Positions 43,442-53,253 of a stretch of 64,000 bases of DNA are shown here, piece by piece (the first letter of the stretch is position 1; every line of letters begins with the position of its first letter). The DNA comes from Hermatobates lingyangjiaoensis. Taxonomy: Eukaryota > Arthropoda > Insecta > Hemiptera > Hermatobatidae. The DNA is taken from contig JAPFBL010000550.1 in the NCBI GenBank assembly GCA_026182355.1, positions 1-64,000 of the forward strand, in the 5' to 3' direction. The translations under genes were made by a program, and so were the position numbers. Below the pieces are notes generated by a model. It did no database searches and was not told the origin of the DNA. It saw only the letters and a program-made list of their open reading frames with translations.

Positions 43442-43850
43442 GAATGCAATCTAACTGCATTCTTGTCCTGTAGTAATCAGTTTACATACCTTGAATTAAT
43501 AAGGCGGATGTGTTTGATGAGCTCCGGGAGGCTATCAGTGTCAGTATCAGGATTACAGGTCAAGTTACAGCTTTAGGTCATCAGGTTGCAGTGGCTATCT
43601 AAGTGGAGAACACACATTCGAGGTGTGATCAATAAGTAAGGACACTTTTTGTTTTCTTATCGTGTTCTGTGCACTCAAATTTTTAAAATTTTGTTATATT
43701 GTTGGTACATTCGTCATAATCAAATGTTCACAGTTTTATCTGTATAGCATGTGCTGTTTTTATATGAGAGGTATAAAGGTTAGACTCGTGTTTATTGCTC
43801 ATGAAAAAAATAATTACTTATGGAATAGCTTATACCACTTATAAACATTA
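43442..43850. other. Unassigned intronic sequence
   Basis: No repeat or gene recognised. 43540-43610 ('caggttgcagtggctatcta') may be a SINE tail trace. Confidence 0.3.
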
Positions 43851-43851
43851 T

Positions 43852-44140
43852 TACTTTACTGTAAGTAAAGTATAGTGATCGTGAAAAAATTGGATCTCGA
43901 GATTTCGTCGGAATTACATGTTTTGATTTCCCTGAAGTCGTTTATGATATTTTTACGATGATGTCTGTGGGTGGGTGGGTGAGTATGTATCCAAAGTTTG
44001 TGTGGACACGCTACGGTCCAGAATCTTTGATGGATCAACTTGATATTTTACACAAATATGGACCCCATAGTGTAGATGATCCCTATTGTTTGGGAAGAAT
44101 TATGCATGACGTGAAAGTCAATTTTTTTGCCAAAACCTTT
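43852..44140 (+). mobile_element. 1.6-kb element, 5'-end fragment
   Basis: Starts 'tactttactgtaagtaaagt' and follows 53254-53545 ('ggatctcgagattt', 'gatgatgtctgtgggtgggt', 'ttgtttgggaagaattatgc'), ending where the T run would be. Confidence 0.75.
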
Positions 44141-44224
44141 AGGAAAAACAAAGAAATGTACCTGCTTTCCAATATGAAACAGATGTAGACTCCATACCCT
44201 ACCCACTTCCATCCTATTCCCAGT

Positions 44225-44470
44225 CATTTGTACCACAGACACTCACCCTTAGGTTCGTACTTTCTTCCTTATTTTATTTTGTAATATATTTACTTTGTAC
44301 TATAGATAACGCTCTGATGTCATTGTATTTTTTTAGTTAATTCATGAAAAAGAACGTTGTTTCGAACGCGTTTACGATTGAAATTTTTATATGTGGAGAC
44401 TATTTCATTAGTTTTTTACCCCACAATGAGTGAATAACACATACTAACTGATTACACTACGTTAGAATCA
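44225..44470 (+). mobile_element. PLE family B arm, mutated
   Basis: 'gataacgctctgatgtcatt' and 'atgtggagactatttcatta'; the core lost CTGANGA ('ttcatgaaaaagaacgttgt'). Confidence 0.55.
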
Positions 44471-44499
44471 TGTGTTCACTTTCGGAGTGAATAAATCGT

Positions 44500-44575
44500 T
44501 GGACAGAGTGGGTATCGAACTCCAAATCTACTAGCCCCGAGACGAGCATGCAAGCCATTGGGATACACCGGCTTC
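44500..44575 (-). mobile_element. SINE tRNA head
   Basis: 'gtgggtatcgaactccaaat' and 'gcaagccattgggatacac' in inverse orientation. Confidence 0.6.
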
Positions 44576-44769
44576 CTTCATAAGCTTTAATCTCAAATCA
44601 CCACTTTTCTGCATCTTTAGTTGATTTCTTTGTTTTTGTCTTAAATTGCGTTTACTTGACTATAATCAGTTTTAGTGAGATATCAAGTATAGGAATGTTC
44701 AAACTTTGCTCTGACCTTGAATACTTGGTAGAAGTATTTATATTACCTCACGAGTTATCTCGTTATCAA

Positions 44770-45100
44770 GGGGTCAGGCTAGCTCAGTGGTTACGTGCTC
44801 GCCTCTGATCTGATAGGACCGGGGTTCGATCCCCACCTGGCCCTCGATTTATTCACGCGGGAGGTGAATAAATCTGAGCACGTCGTCCCTCGGAAAGGAC
44901 GTTAAACTGTCGGTCCCGAGCCTGTACGATGTCAGGTACTCGTTAAAGATCCCCTACTTCTAAATACACTTGAGTTAGGCAAAATTTAGGACTCCCACTG
45001 TAGAATCAATCTTCATTGTGTGGTATCACAAAGGGCAATGCTCGGCCTAAGTGTGTTCCCTTGTGGAACTGCCACTGCAACCTAACCTAACCTAACTTAA
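44770..45100 (+). mobile_element. Full-length tRNA-derived SINE (331 bp) with 11-bp target duplication
   Basis: Reference copy. A-box TAGCTCAGTGG (44780-44790), B-box GGTTCGATCCC (44823-44833), a body with the 'gtgaataaatctgagcacgt' and 'cggtcccgagcctgtacgat' blocks, and a 3' end 'aacctaacctaacctaac'. CTCGTTATCAA flanks it exactly (44759-44769 and 45101-45111). The tail resembles three TTAGG repeats in inverse orientation. The head is tRNA-like; the amino-acid identity is not determined. TSD length equals that of the LINEs in this window. Confidence 0.93.
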
Positions 45101-45112
45101 CTCGTTATCAAA

Positions 45113-45270
45113 GAGGCAATGTTAGCTCAGTGGTTAACATACTCGCCTCTGGACCGCTAGGTCTGGGGTTCAATACCCACTCTGTGGCACTCGATTTATT
45201 CACATGGGGAGGTGAATAAATCTGAGCGCGTTGATCCATGGAGAGGACATTAAGCCGTCGATTCCCAGCA
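45113..45270 (+). mobile_element. SINE, 3'-truncated
   Basis: 'atgttagctcagtggttaac' and 'ggggttcaatacccactctg', body to 'ggacattaagccgtcga'. It starts directly at the target duplication of the previous SINE. Confidence 0.85.
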
Positions 45271-45446
45271 TAATATAATTTATTTATTTTCCTAAAAATA
45301 ATAGCAATAATTCAGTTATTAAGTAGACACAAGTCGGGAATGAGACAACTTGCAAGTGGGTTTGAGTGAAATATGAATGTATTCGAATCACATGCGTGGA
45401 TCAACTTTTAAACCATGGTTTAACTAAGAAAAATAACTACGAGTAT

Positions 45447-45767
45447 TTTTATTTTGTGACAACCAGCCATTACCTGGCCCCTGGGTCAAAAGTTGGCAGC
45501 ACTGCTTTAACCGTACTCTTCTATATGATAGCTAGATCTAAAAAGATGTTTTTAAAACCTCTTGTTATATTAAGTTTTGAAAATAGTAGTGTAAGAAAAT
45601 TAAAAAAAAAAAATCTTAAAAATTCCTTAAACTTCTAATTTTAAAACTCAATTTAACAACAACTATTTATTTAGATCTAGCAATAATATCGAAGAGTACA
45701 GTTAAAACAGTGCTGCTGCTGACTTTTGATTAGGGACCAGGTAATTGCTGGTTGTCATAATATCTTA
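45447..45767. mobile_element. Foldback MITE, about 95-bp inverted repeats
   Basis: 'tgacaaccagccattacctg' at the left pairs with 'caggtaattgctggttgtca' at the right; matching continues inward to 'tagatctaaa'/'tttagatcta'. The small centre has no coding frame. Family unknown. Confidence 0.8.
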
Positions 45768-45771
45768 CTGT

Positions 45772-45813
45772 GGGGGGGGGGGGGGGGGAGAGAGAGAGAG
45801 AGAGAGAGAGAGA
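45772..45813. repeat. (G)n(AG)n tract
   Basis: About 17 G followed by about 12 AG units, immediately 5' of a SINE head. Confidence 0.9.
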
Positions 45814-45962
45814 AGGTTAGCTCAGTGGTTAACGTGCTTGCCTCTAAACTGGTAGGTCCGAGGTGTGATACCCACCTGGCTCTCGATTTATTTACGTGGC
45901 ACATCGTCCTGCGGAGTGGACGTAAAAATGTCGGTCCCGAGCCTGTACGATGTCAGGTACTC
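45814..45962 (+). mobile_element. SINE, truncated
   Basis: 'aaggttagctcagtggttaa' head, 'ccgaggtgtgatacccacct' B-box region, body to 'cctgtacgatgtcaggtact'. Confidence 0.85.
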
Positions 45963-46069
45963 ACATTATACTATTGTTTTACATTTATATTTTAATACGT
46001 GGATCAATAGTTATAATACCAGATTATCAATCACTACCTTTCCAGTACTGTTCATATAGAAATTTTTAG

Positions 46070-46255
46070 TGGCCAGGTAGCTCAGTGGTTAATGCGCTCG
46101 CCTCTGAATTGGTAGGTCCGGGATTCGATCTCCCCGTCGAACCGTCGGTCCCGAGCCTATACGATGTCAGGTACTCGTTTAAAGATCCCCTACTCTAAAT
46201 ACACTTGAGTTAGGCAAAATTTACAACTGCCAATATAGAATCAAAGGTAATTTAG
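46070..46255 (+). mobile_element. SINE, partly deleted
   Basis: 'ggtagctcagtggttaatgc', 'ggattcgatctcccc', a short internal deletion, then 'gtactcgtttaaagatcccc' to 'caatatagaatcaaagg'. Confidence 0.85.
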
Positions 46256-46740
46256 TTCACCCATTACTAAAATGGGAGTCAAATAATAAATGAGGCACAA
46301 TTTCCGCCATCTAGAACAACACTAAAAGGTAAAAACCTGGGCGTTAGAAAAACAAACAACAATTTCTTACTGTGGTTTAGAGGTGGATATGAAGACATGT
46401 GTGCATACTAATCACATGGCGTAAGAAATAAACACATTTCTAACTAATAGTTAATACATATATAAATAGAAACAAAACACATTGATGGACCAGTCTGATA
46501 AAACTTAATTTCTTAAACTTAGCGTTAAAACGTCTTATTTCCGTTTTTCTTAAAACACCTTATCAATACAATACCTTGGAAGATCTTCAAATTTCCTTTT
46601 AAACCTTTAAATATATAATTCTGTCTGACTCGATTCTGATAAACAATTTCTAAGTCCGTATAAACAGATTTTTGTTTAATACAAAAATCATTTATGCAAG
46701 AAATTTTTACGTAATTATTATCACATATGTAGGAAAGGTG
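46256..46740. other. Unassigned intronic sequence
   Basis: 46350-46380 has 'tttcttactgtggttta', a PLE arm trace; the remainder has nothing recognisable. Confidence 0.3.
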
Positions 46741-46744
46741 TGCC

Positions 46745-47080
46745 TTCTAAACTTGTGTGTGTTTGTAAGAAATGTATGCATTATAAACTCATGTATGCAA
46801 GAAATGTCTGAAATATATGCATTATAAACTCATGTATGCAAGAAATGTATGAAATATATGCATTATAAACTCATGTATGCAAGAAATGTATGAAATATAT
46901 GTATTATAAACTCATGTATGCAAGAAATGTATGAAATATAAGCATTATAAACTCATGTATGCAAGAAATGTAGGAAATATATGCATTATAAACTCATGTA
47001 TGCAAAAAATGTATATTATGTATGAAACATATGGATTATAAACTGATATATGTCAGAACTGTATGCAAATAAAATAATCT
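46745..47080. repeat. 41-bp tandem repeat, about 7 copies
   Basis: Unit 'gcattataaactcatgtatg' + 'caagaaatgtatgaaatata'. Outer copies diverge. Confidence 0.9.
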
Positions 47081-47089
47081 GAAAGTAAG

Positions 47090-48115
47090 ATAAATATGAT
47101 AAATTGTGAGTAGTGTATGGATATTAATATGATGTCCATACATATTAATATCCATACACATACTAATATGTATTAATATATATTAATATGTGTAATATAA
47201 ATTACACATATTAATGTACGCATTAATATGTGGAAATGTACGGATACTAATCTCATTAATATAATAAATGCATGCTACAGATTTAATATTGTCTTATATT
47301 TATTTAATAACTAGATCGTACTGAATAAATAACATTTATCTCCAGAAGTGAAGAAAAGTAACTTTTTAAGTTTTCGTATAATAATGTAGGACATTTAATT
47401 TAATCCACATACTTAAAAAGGAAGCAATAATGAAAAAAAAAACAGGGAAATAATCCAGTTTGTCCAACCTAATTGTTTGTTGATATCGATGTTTAGTTAT
47501 AAGATGGAAGGAGATCGAGTATTGTTTGGTTGGCAAGCCTGATTTTTAATTACCAGCTGTATTAGCAAGATATTCTACTTTGTTGTGTTTGCATACTTTT
47601 ATTTAGCTTTTTTAAACATTTATTTTAGATTATTAAGAGATATTATTAATTGTTTTTATATTAATTAACACATAATAAATTATTATAAATCCTTTTCTGG
47701 GGATAATATATTGTATGCGCCTTGACAATACTGAGCTGTTAGTCCCTCGCGTAGTTGTCTCCCTGGCTACACCTCAATATTTATTAACATTGATTCCTTG
47801 GCGTTGACTCAGTTATCAACTAAAACACTCGGGAAACACTAGACCTCATATTCCCTAGGTGCATACATATCTATTAATTTGTCTTATTTGTTGTTGTTGT
47901 TGTTGTTCTTGTTCAGAATACAATAATACTTTATTGTCACATCTATATATGGCAGAGTATACGTACTAAATCTTTCGTGAATTAGTTTTTGTTAAAACTA
48001 CACTGTCAACTGAAAGCAAATATAATTTATGGAAATAGATAATATATTATTTATGAATATATGATTAAATATATTGCATTGAAAGTAATAACATAATATT
48101 TAAATTTTTGTTAAT
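47090..48115. other. Unassigned intronic sequence
   Basis: An inverted 'tccatacatattaatatcc' / 'ggatattaatatgatg' pair at 47110-47160 and a (TTG)n at 47889-47907. 47440-47600 is paralogous to 49440-49600 ('ggttgtccaacctaat', 'ggaaggagatcgag'/'gagaaattagatcgggaag'), an old dispersed repeat of unknown type. Confidence 0.4.
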
Positions 48116-48120
48116 AAATA

Positions 48121-48410
48121 CTAGGTTAGGTTGCTGTGGCAGTTCCACAAGGGAACACACGTAGGCCAACCATTGGCCCTTTGTGATTCCACACAATGAA
48201 GATTGATTCTACAGTGGGAGTCCTAAATTTTGCCTAACTCAAGTGTATTTAGAGTAGGGATCTTTAGCGAGTATCTGACATAGTACAGGCTCGGGACCGA
48301 CGGTTTAACGTCCTTCTCCGAGGGACAACGAGGTCAGATTTATTCACCTCCCGCGTGAATAAATCGAGGGCCAGGTGAGGATTGAACCCCGGTCCTATCT
48401 GTTCAGAGGT
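48121..48410 (-). mobile_element. SINE, left part, interrupted by a LINE
   Basis: From the tail 'ctaggttaggttgctgtggc' to the head 'attgaaccccggtcctatct' and 'gttcagaggt'. It continues at 49194 after the LINE. Confidence 0.9.
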
Positions 48411-49193
48411 TTTTTTTTTTTTTTTTTTTTTTAATTTTCCTCACGGGTAGTAACCCTACCATGAGGGAGTTTATTTTTCCTTTAACCTGTTCCCATATTG
48501 ATTACAGGTTTACACAAAAGTTACATACATTTACAACTTAATTATTACATTATATAGTGTTAATTTACATGTTCTTATAATATATTCAATTAATAATATA
48601 TATATATACACACGCATATATACATATATATATACTTATACCCACAGACATACATATATACACATATACAATATTATAATATTTAAAATTTACATTTCTT
48701 AATATATAATTTTTTTTTTTTAACTAACAATGTTTATTTAACAATATTTATATAAGATTCAAGTCTCCAATAGGTAGATTATTTATAAAAGTGAAGAAGT
48801 CTCTGCTATATTTGGTGATTAACTGTTCTTTTTCTTCCGGCCATGCTCCTCCTTGTAGGATAATTTTCGTTTTGAACCGTTCTCTATGATTTTCCCACGT
48901 TGCGCAGTTGAATACGAGGTGTTCAAAGGTCTGCTCTCCTTCCATGCACGGACAGTGAGGGGAGTCGATATGCCCAAATCTGTACAAATACGACCTGTTT
49001 CTACCATGGCCGATTAGTACCATGGTAGTTCTGTACGTATGATTCAGTTCAACTTTATTTCTTGTATATACATTATTGAAGTATGTTTTTGTTACTACTC
49101 CTTCTGTTGCATTGACCCACAAATTGTTCCATTTGTCCCTGCTTTTATTGTTTTCCTGCCTCCTAATATACGTCAATGGTACTTTGATGTAAA
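48411..49193 (-). mobile_element. 5'-truncated LINE nested in the SINE, 12-bp target duplication
   Basis: 783 bp on the minus strand. The poly(A) end appears as the T run 48411-48432. CTGTTCAGAGGT is duplicated (48399-48410 and 49194-49205). A 142-codon frame (48748-49176) contains VLIGHGRNRSYLYRFGHIDS and CPCMEGEQTFEHLVFNC, the RNase H end plus C-terminal zinc-knuckle of I/R1-type LINEs. The frame is uninterrupted, suggesting a fairly recent insertion. Only the last part of ORF2 and the 3' UTR remain. 48595-48670 is a TA/CA-rich tract within its 3' UTR. Confidence 0.92.
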
Positions 49194-49205
49194 CTGTTCA
49201 GAGGT

Positions 49206-49236
49206 GAGCACGTAACCACTGAGCTAGCCTGGCCCC
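49206..49236 (-). mobile_element. SINE, right part (5' end)
   Basis: 'gagcacgtaaccactgagct' 'agcctggcccc' completes the tRNA head of the SINE split by the LINE. Confidence 0.85.
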
Positions 49237-49780
49237 CTAATAAATACTATTAATTAACATATAAATATTAATAGCAGTAATATAATGGAATGTTAATGAA
49301 TGAAATAACAAAAAAAAAATCGTAAATATACTTGTATCATTTAGACGTAAATGCATGATAAATGAACTCCAGATTTATAAAGAATTATGTCATCTTATTT
49401 CATATTCTTAGAGTAAATTGAATTATAAATGGTGTCAATAACCAGGGACATAACCCAGGTTGTCCAACCTAATGATTTTGTTGATATAGATTTTTAGATA
49501 TAAAGAGAAATTAGATCGGGAAGAGTTAGGGTGGCAAGCTTGATTTTTAACTCGCAGATGTATTGCTAATTATTCTACTCTGGTTTGTTTACATACTTTT
49601 ATTTAGCTTTCTTAACCTTTGTTTTGGATTGTTTTAGTTTTCATATTAATTAACACTTCATAAATTATTATAAAAAGCCTTTTCGAATAATAAATTACTA
49701 TAAGTAAACTTAGAGTATTTATGAGAAAGTTCGATCTGGAGATTTTTACGGATTTACTTGTTTTGAGATGTCTTAGTCCA
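49237..49780. other. Unassigned intronic sequence
   Basis: 49440-49600 parallels 47440-47600; nothing else recognised. Confidence 0.35.
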
Positions 49781-49789
49781 TTTTTGACG

Positions 49790-49975
49790 GTTTTCTTACT
49801 TATATATATATATATATGATATGATGTGAGTACCGCCCTGTCTTCCTGCGGGACTCTTCGCTCTTCGCACCTCCTGATGACGACGATTGTCGAAATATCG
49901 ATGTGAGTTATGTCTGTGTCTTTCTGTGTGTTTCCTTCGTTTTTTATTTTATTGTATATATATATATATATATAT
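49790..49975 (+). mobile_element. PLE arm
   Basis: Between TA runs: 'accgccctgtcttcctgcgg' to 'gtgtgtttccttcg'. Its inverse relative, joined to PLE coding sequence, is at 56270-56400. Confidence 0.65.
49868..49905 (+). ncRNA. Hammerhead-like motif
   Basis: CACCTC/GATGTG helix I (one mismatch), CTGATGA 49874-49880, extra C, GAC/GTC, GAAA 49892-49895, palindrome ATAT, C 49899. Confidence 0.72.
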
Positions 49976-49977
49976 AT

Positions 49978-50290
49978 ATTCACTGATAAAACGAAATACG
50001 ATCCAAACCGGACACAATACGAGTTCGAGATTAACAAAGAGCAACACACAAAGTAGGGAAACACACTTACAGACTCAAATTTTCGGGTAATCCGTCTTTA
50101 GGAGAAAAGAGAATGGGAGACCAAGCACGTTGTAGACGCAACGGCAAGTAACGGGTTACTTGCCGTTGCGTCTACAACGTGCTTGGTCTCTCATTCTCTT
50201 TTCTCCTAAAGACGGATTACCCGAAAATTTGAGTTTGTAAGTGTGTTTCCCTACTTTGTGTGTTGCTCTTTGTTAATCTCGAACTCGTGT
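49978..50290. mobile_element. PLE family J palindrome
   Basis: Arms 'gagttcgagattaacaaaga' and inverse meet at 'cgttgcgtctacaacgtg'/'gcacgttgtagacgcaacg'. Both cores read CTAAAGA (G lost), a shared disabling change. Confidence 0.75.
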
Positions 50291-50309
50291 ATATATTATA
50301 TATATATAT

Positions 50310-50420
50310 ATGATCAAAGCAAAATATGAAATGAGAAAACAAACAATGTCAGGGAAAACCCTGACGGTTTTCTGGCTCTGACGGAGACCGCTTGTTACGG
50401 TTAAAAGATCTTTTGCAGAA
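50310..50420. mobile_element. Rearranged PLE family A
   Basis: 'gatcaaagcaaaatatgaaa' left arm; core 'ctctgacggagaccgcttg' with CTGACGG, broken. Confidence 0.55.
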
Positions 50421-50569
50421 ATATTTTGTTGCATTTTATTTATTTATATATTTTTTTTAAAATTATCTTCATTTCTCTCTGAATAATTTATATTTTCCCA
50501 ACTTGTATTGCTTATCTAAATTTGTGTTTATACTTTCTCTTAATTCTATTACTTCAAGACCGGGCACGG

Positions 50570-50735
50570 GAAGCAGCACTGGCGGTTGCCGTGTCGGTTA
50601 CTTGCCGTTGCGTCTACAACGTTCTTGGTCTCCCTTTTTCTCTTTTCTCCTGAAGACGGATTGCCCGAAAAGTTGAGTTTACAAGTGTGTTTCTTTACTT
50701 TGTGTGCTACCTATCTTCAATTTTGAACTGTTATA
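50570..50735 (+). mobile_element. PLE family J right part
   Basis: 'gcactggcggttgccgtgtc' then 'ggttacttgccgttgcgtct' to 'gtgtgctacctatctt'. Confidence 0.6.
50647..50677 (+). ncRNA. Hammerhead-like motif (family J), decayed helix III
   Basis: CTC/GAG helix I, CTGAAGA 50650-50656, extra C, GG/CC, GAA, then AAGTT where sister copies have AATTT. Confidence 0.45.
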
Positions 50736-50749
50736 TATATATATATATA

Positions 50750-50866
50750 ATCAAAATAAACTGAGACACATAGACAAAAACATAACAAAAACTCACTTTT
50801 CAATATTTCGACCGTAATGGCGGTTGTCCTCAGGAGAAGAAGTGAATTGACGAAAGGACGACAGTC

Positions 50867-50900
<34 letters not shown>
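50750..50900 (-). mobile_element. PLE arm ending in (CT)n(AT)n
   Basis: Same family as 10320-10417; the minus-strand hairpin has one lost pair. (CT)n at 50871-50898. Confidence 0.6.
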
Positions 50901-50923
<23 letters not shown>

Positions 50924-50925
50924 AC

Positions 50926-51129
50926 AAATTCAATAATATATATTAACCGTTGGATAGAATAGGTGTATAATGTAATCGGGATTCGGTCAATTTTAGTTAG
51001 TCTGTAATTGTAATGTACTCAGTTAGTCTGGTCCAAGTTTTTGACCAGTTAAGATGTTAGTTCACTAACTATCTATTGCTAGTTCTTTTTATATAATGTA
51101 AATTTCATCATTTTTCTAATTCTTATACA

Positions 51130-51183
<54 letters not shown>
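50926..51183. mobile_element. Inverted, rearranged end of the PLE to the right, plus (TA)n
   Basis: 50945-50995 repeats the terminal 'gtataatgtaatcgggattc'. 51000-51120 is the inverse complement of 51430-51560. Then (TA)n to 51183. Confidence 0.65.
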
Positions 51184-51185
<2 letters not shown>

Positions 51186-52890
51186 TGTATAATGTAATCG
51201 GGATTCGGTCAATTTTCCAGGATCAAAATCAAACTCTCAATGCCGACGTTTCGGTTTTATTTAAAACCTTTTTCATAGGCCTACAAACAAAGGATGACAA
51301 GAAATCATATATAAACATCAACATATAACTAACATCAAAATGGAATATTACAGTTGTGAAAAAACAAAAATATATATACAAGTAGAAGTAATAGAAAAGC
51401 AATAAACATTTTTATGAACTTACAGAAGTCAGAATTTTTGAATTAGAAAAATGATGAAATTTACATTATATAAAATGAAGTAACAATAGATAGTTAGTGA
51501 ACTAACATCTTAACTGGTCAAAAACTTGGACCAGACTAACTGATTACAATTACATGTAAACCGAACACTGTTCACTCAAAGAACACAAAAGGAACTAAGG
51601 AAATTAAATTTCACTAAAATCAACTTAACACTCCTGAATAAATAGTGTTCAAATTGGTAATGTCACTTCTATGATTAACTGAACTTAGATCTTTTTTAAT
51701 ATATAGCATTTCGAGGGTCTTTCTTCTTTGCTCATCTTGTTCTTTATCTACTATAATTGCTTCTTCAAAATCGAACATGTGACCTTCGTTTAAGGCATGG
51801 AATGCTAAAGCAGTGGCGTTACTTTTATTAGTTCTTATTGAATAAGAATGTTGATAAAGTCTTTCTTTTAAAAAACGACTTGTTTCTCCGTAATAACGCT
51901 TGTCGCAGTCTTTACATTTGATCGCATAAATGAGGTTACTTTGTAACTCCTTTGGTATTTTTTGTTTCAAATTTGAAAATAAAGACTTGACTTTTCTTTT
52001 GTTATAAAATGCCAATGTAACTTCAGGTACATTTCGTTTGAAAACTTTTCTAATTGATTGTGATAAGCCCTCAACATACGGAAATTTGAAATACTTTTTA
52101 TTTAAAACTTCAAGTTCAGCATGATTTTGATTGGAATGTTCTGGTTGTTCTCTTGTATATTTAAACCAATAACGTTCAATTAAGTTGTTTGGATAACAAT
52201 TTTTCTGCAACAATGACTTTACCCTTTTCTTATTTTCTTTTAGAAAACATGGACTACTAATTTCAACAACCTTCTTAACTAAATTTTGAACGCAATTCAA
52301 TTTTTGGTTTATAGAATGAGAGGAGTGATAGTTCAGTATTCTTCCTGCACTGGTAGGCTTTCTATACCAATCCGTTAAAATAATGCCATTTTCACCTCTT
52401 ATAACTTTTACATCTAAAAATGGCAGATTTCCGTCTTTTTCTATTTCATAGGTAAATTGTAGACGATTATGAAAAGAATTAAACGTATTTAATACATACT
52501 CTTCTTCTCCTCTTTCAATAATTAAAAATAAATTGTCTACATATAATTTAATAAATTTCACCTTCGTACCTAATTTATTAATACAGTCTTCTAATAACTC
52601 AATCATAACTATATTAGCAAGGATTGGTGAAATTGGAGATCCCATAGGTAGTCCAAATTTTTGTTTATAAATAATATCATCAAAGGTGAAATACCTTGCT
52701 TCACATATAAGATCTAGTATGGATAGGAAAACCTTCTTTGACATTCCAACCTGTGATTTTATCTTATTCCTTTGTTTGTAGGCCTATGAAAAAGGTTTTA
52801 AATAAAACCGAAACGTCGGCATTGAGAGTTTGATTTTGATCCTGGAAAATTGACCGAATCCCGATTACATTATACACCTATTCTATCCAA
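51184..52890 (-). mobile_element. 5'-truncated Penelope-like element with inverted terminal repeats
   Basis: Terminal copies 51184-51305 and about 52765-52890 are inverse complements ('atcgggattcggtcaatttt'), the typical inverted arrangement of PLE pseudo-LTRs. The coding frame lies between them on the minus strand, cut at its 5' side directly at the right terminal repeat. The hammerhead core in these arms reads CTATGAA and is not intact. Confidence 0.85.
51620..52744 (-). CDS. PLE polyprotein fragment: reverse transcriptase C-half plus GIY-YIG nuclease
   Basis: 374 codons without a stop. Order: RT motif 4/B region GLPMGSPISPILANI (about residues 31-45); catalytic motif C as KLYVDNLFLI (about 66-75); motif E region NLPFLDVKV; PLE-specific DWYRKPTSAG; a basic linker; then a GIY-YIG domain with NLIYAIKCKDCDKRYYGETS, RFLKERLYQH and terminal LEMLYIKKDLSSVNHR. 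PLEs use RT with this nuclease to copy RNA into AT-rich targets. Whole PLE ORFs are usually twice as long: the N-terminus and RT fingers with the first catalytic aspartate are missing. In addition YVDD has become YVDN (codon AAT), so the RT could not be active. The intact frame despite this points to recent insertion. It lies antisense in KDM4 intron 1. The ATG at 52744 is not a biological start. Confidence 0.9.
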   Translation of the reverse strand: MSKKVFLSILDLICEARYFTFDDIIYKQKFGLPMGSPISPILANIVMIELLEDCINKLGTKVKFIKLYVDNLFLIIERGEEEYVLNTFNSFHNRLQFTYEIEKDGNLPFLDVKVIRGENGIILTDWYRKPTSAGRILNYHSSHSINQKLNCVQNLVKKVVEISSPCFLKENKKRVKSLLQKNCYPNNLIERYWFKYTREQPEHSNQNHAELEVLNKKYFKFPYVEGLSQSIRKVFKRNVPEVTLAFYNKRKVKSLFSNLKQKIPKELQSNLIYAIKCKDCDKRYYGETSRFLKERLYQHSYSIRTNKSNATALAFHALNEGHMFDFEEAIIVDKEQDEQRRKTLEMLYIKKDLSSVNHRSDITNLNTIYSGVLS

Positions 52891-52911
52891 CGGTTGATAT
52901 ATTATTGAATT

Positions 52912-52915
<4 letters not shown>

Positions 52916-52980
<65 letters not shown>

Positions 52981-52982
52981 AT
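52916..52982. repeat. (TA)n(TG)n microsatellite
   Basis: About 20 TA followed by about 13 TG units between two PLE ends. Confidence 0.9.
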
Positions 52983-53000
52983 GTATATATATACATGTAT

Positions 53001-53253
53001 ATACAACTAAAAAATGATAGATCGGGATGCGATCAGTTTCTTCCACTTTCAATTCAAACTCTCATTGCCGACGTTTCGATTTTATTTAAAATCTTTTTCC
53101 AAAGGCACAAGTAGGAGTATTGGAAATTGAAGGAACTATTACAATTACATTACTAAACTAGTATTGAAGGTTCATCATATAAAATCGAAACGTCGGCAAT
53201 GAGAGTTTGAATTGAAAGTGGAAGAAACTGACCGCATCCCGATCTATCATTTT
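53001..53253. mobile_element. PLE foldback, interrupted at its right end by the 1.6-kb element
   Basis: 'tacaactaaaaaatgataga' left arm, inverse right arm to 'gatctatcattttt'. The missing terminal 'ttttttagttgtatatctat' appears at 54886 after the insertion. Same family as 6284-6732. Confidence 0.8.

Noticed and set aside
44780..44840. tRNA gene-like A and B boxes
   Set aside because: They are SINE heads: followed by SINE body and tail, present in many copies, with no complete cloverleaf.
45080..45097. Telomeric (TTAGG)n track
   Set aside because: Only about three units and part of the SINE 3' end in several copies; not an interstitial telomere array.
51255..51305. Hammerhead in the arms of the 51184-52890 PLE and of 6284-6732
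   Set aside because: The 3' half (hairpin, GAAAC, ACGTCGG) is present, but the 5' core is CTATGAA or CTTTGGA, so the catalytic core is absent.
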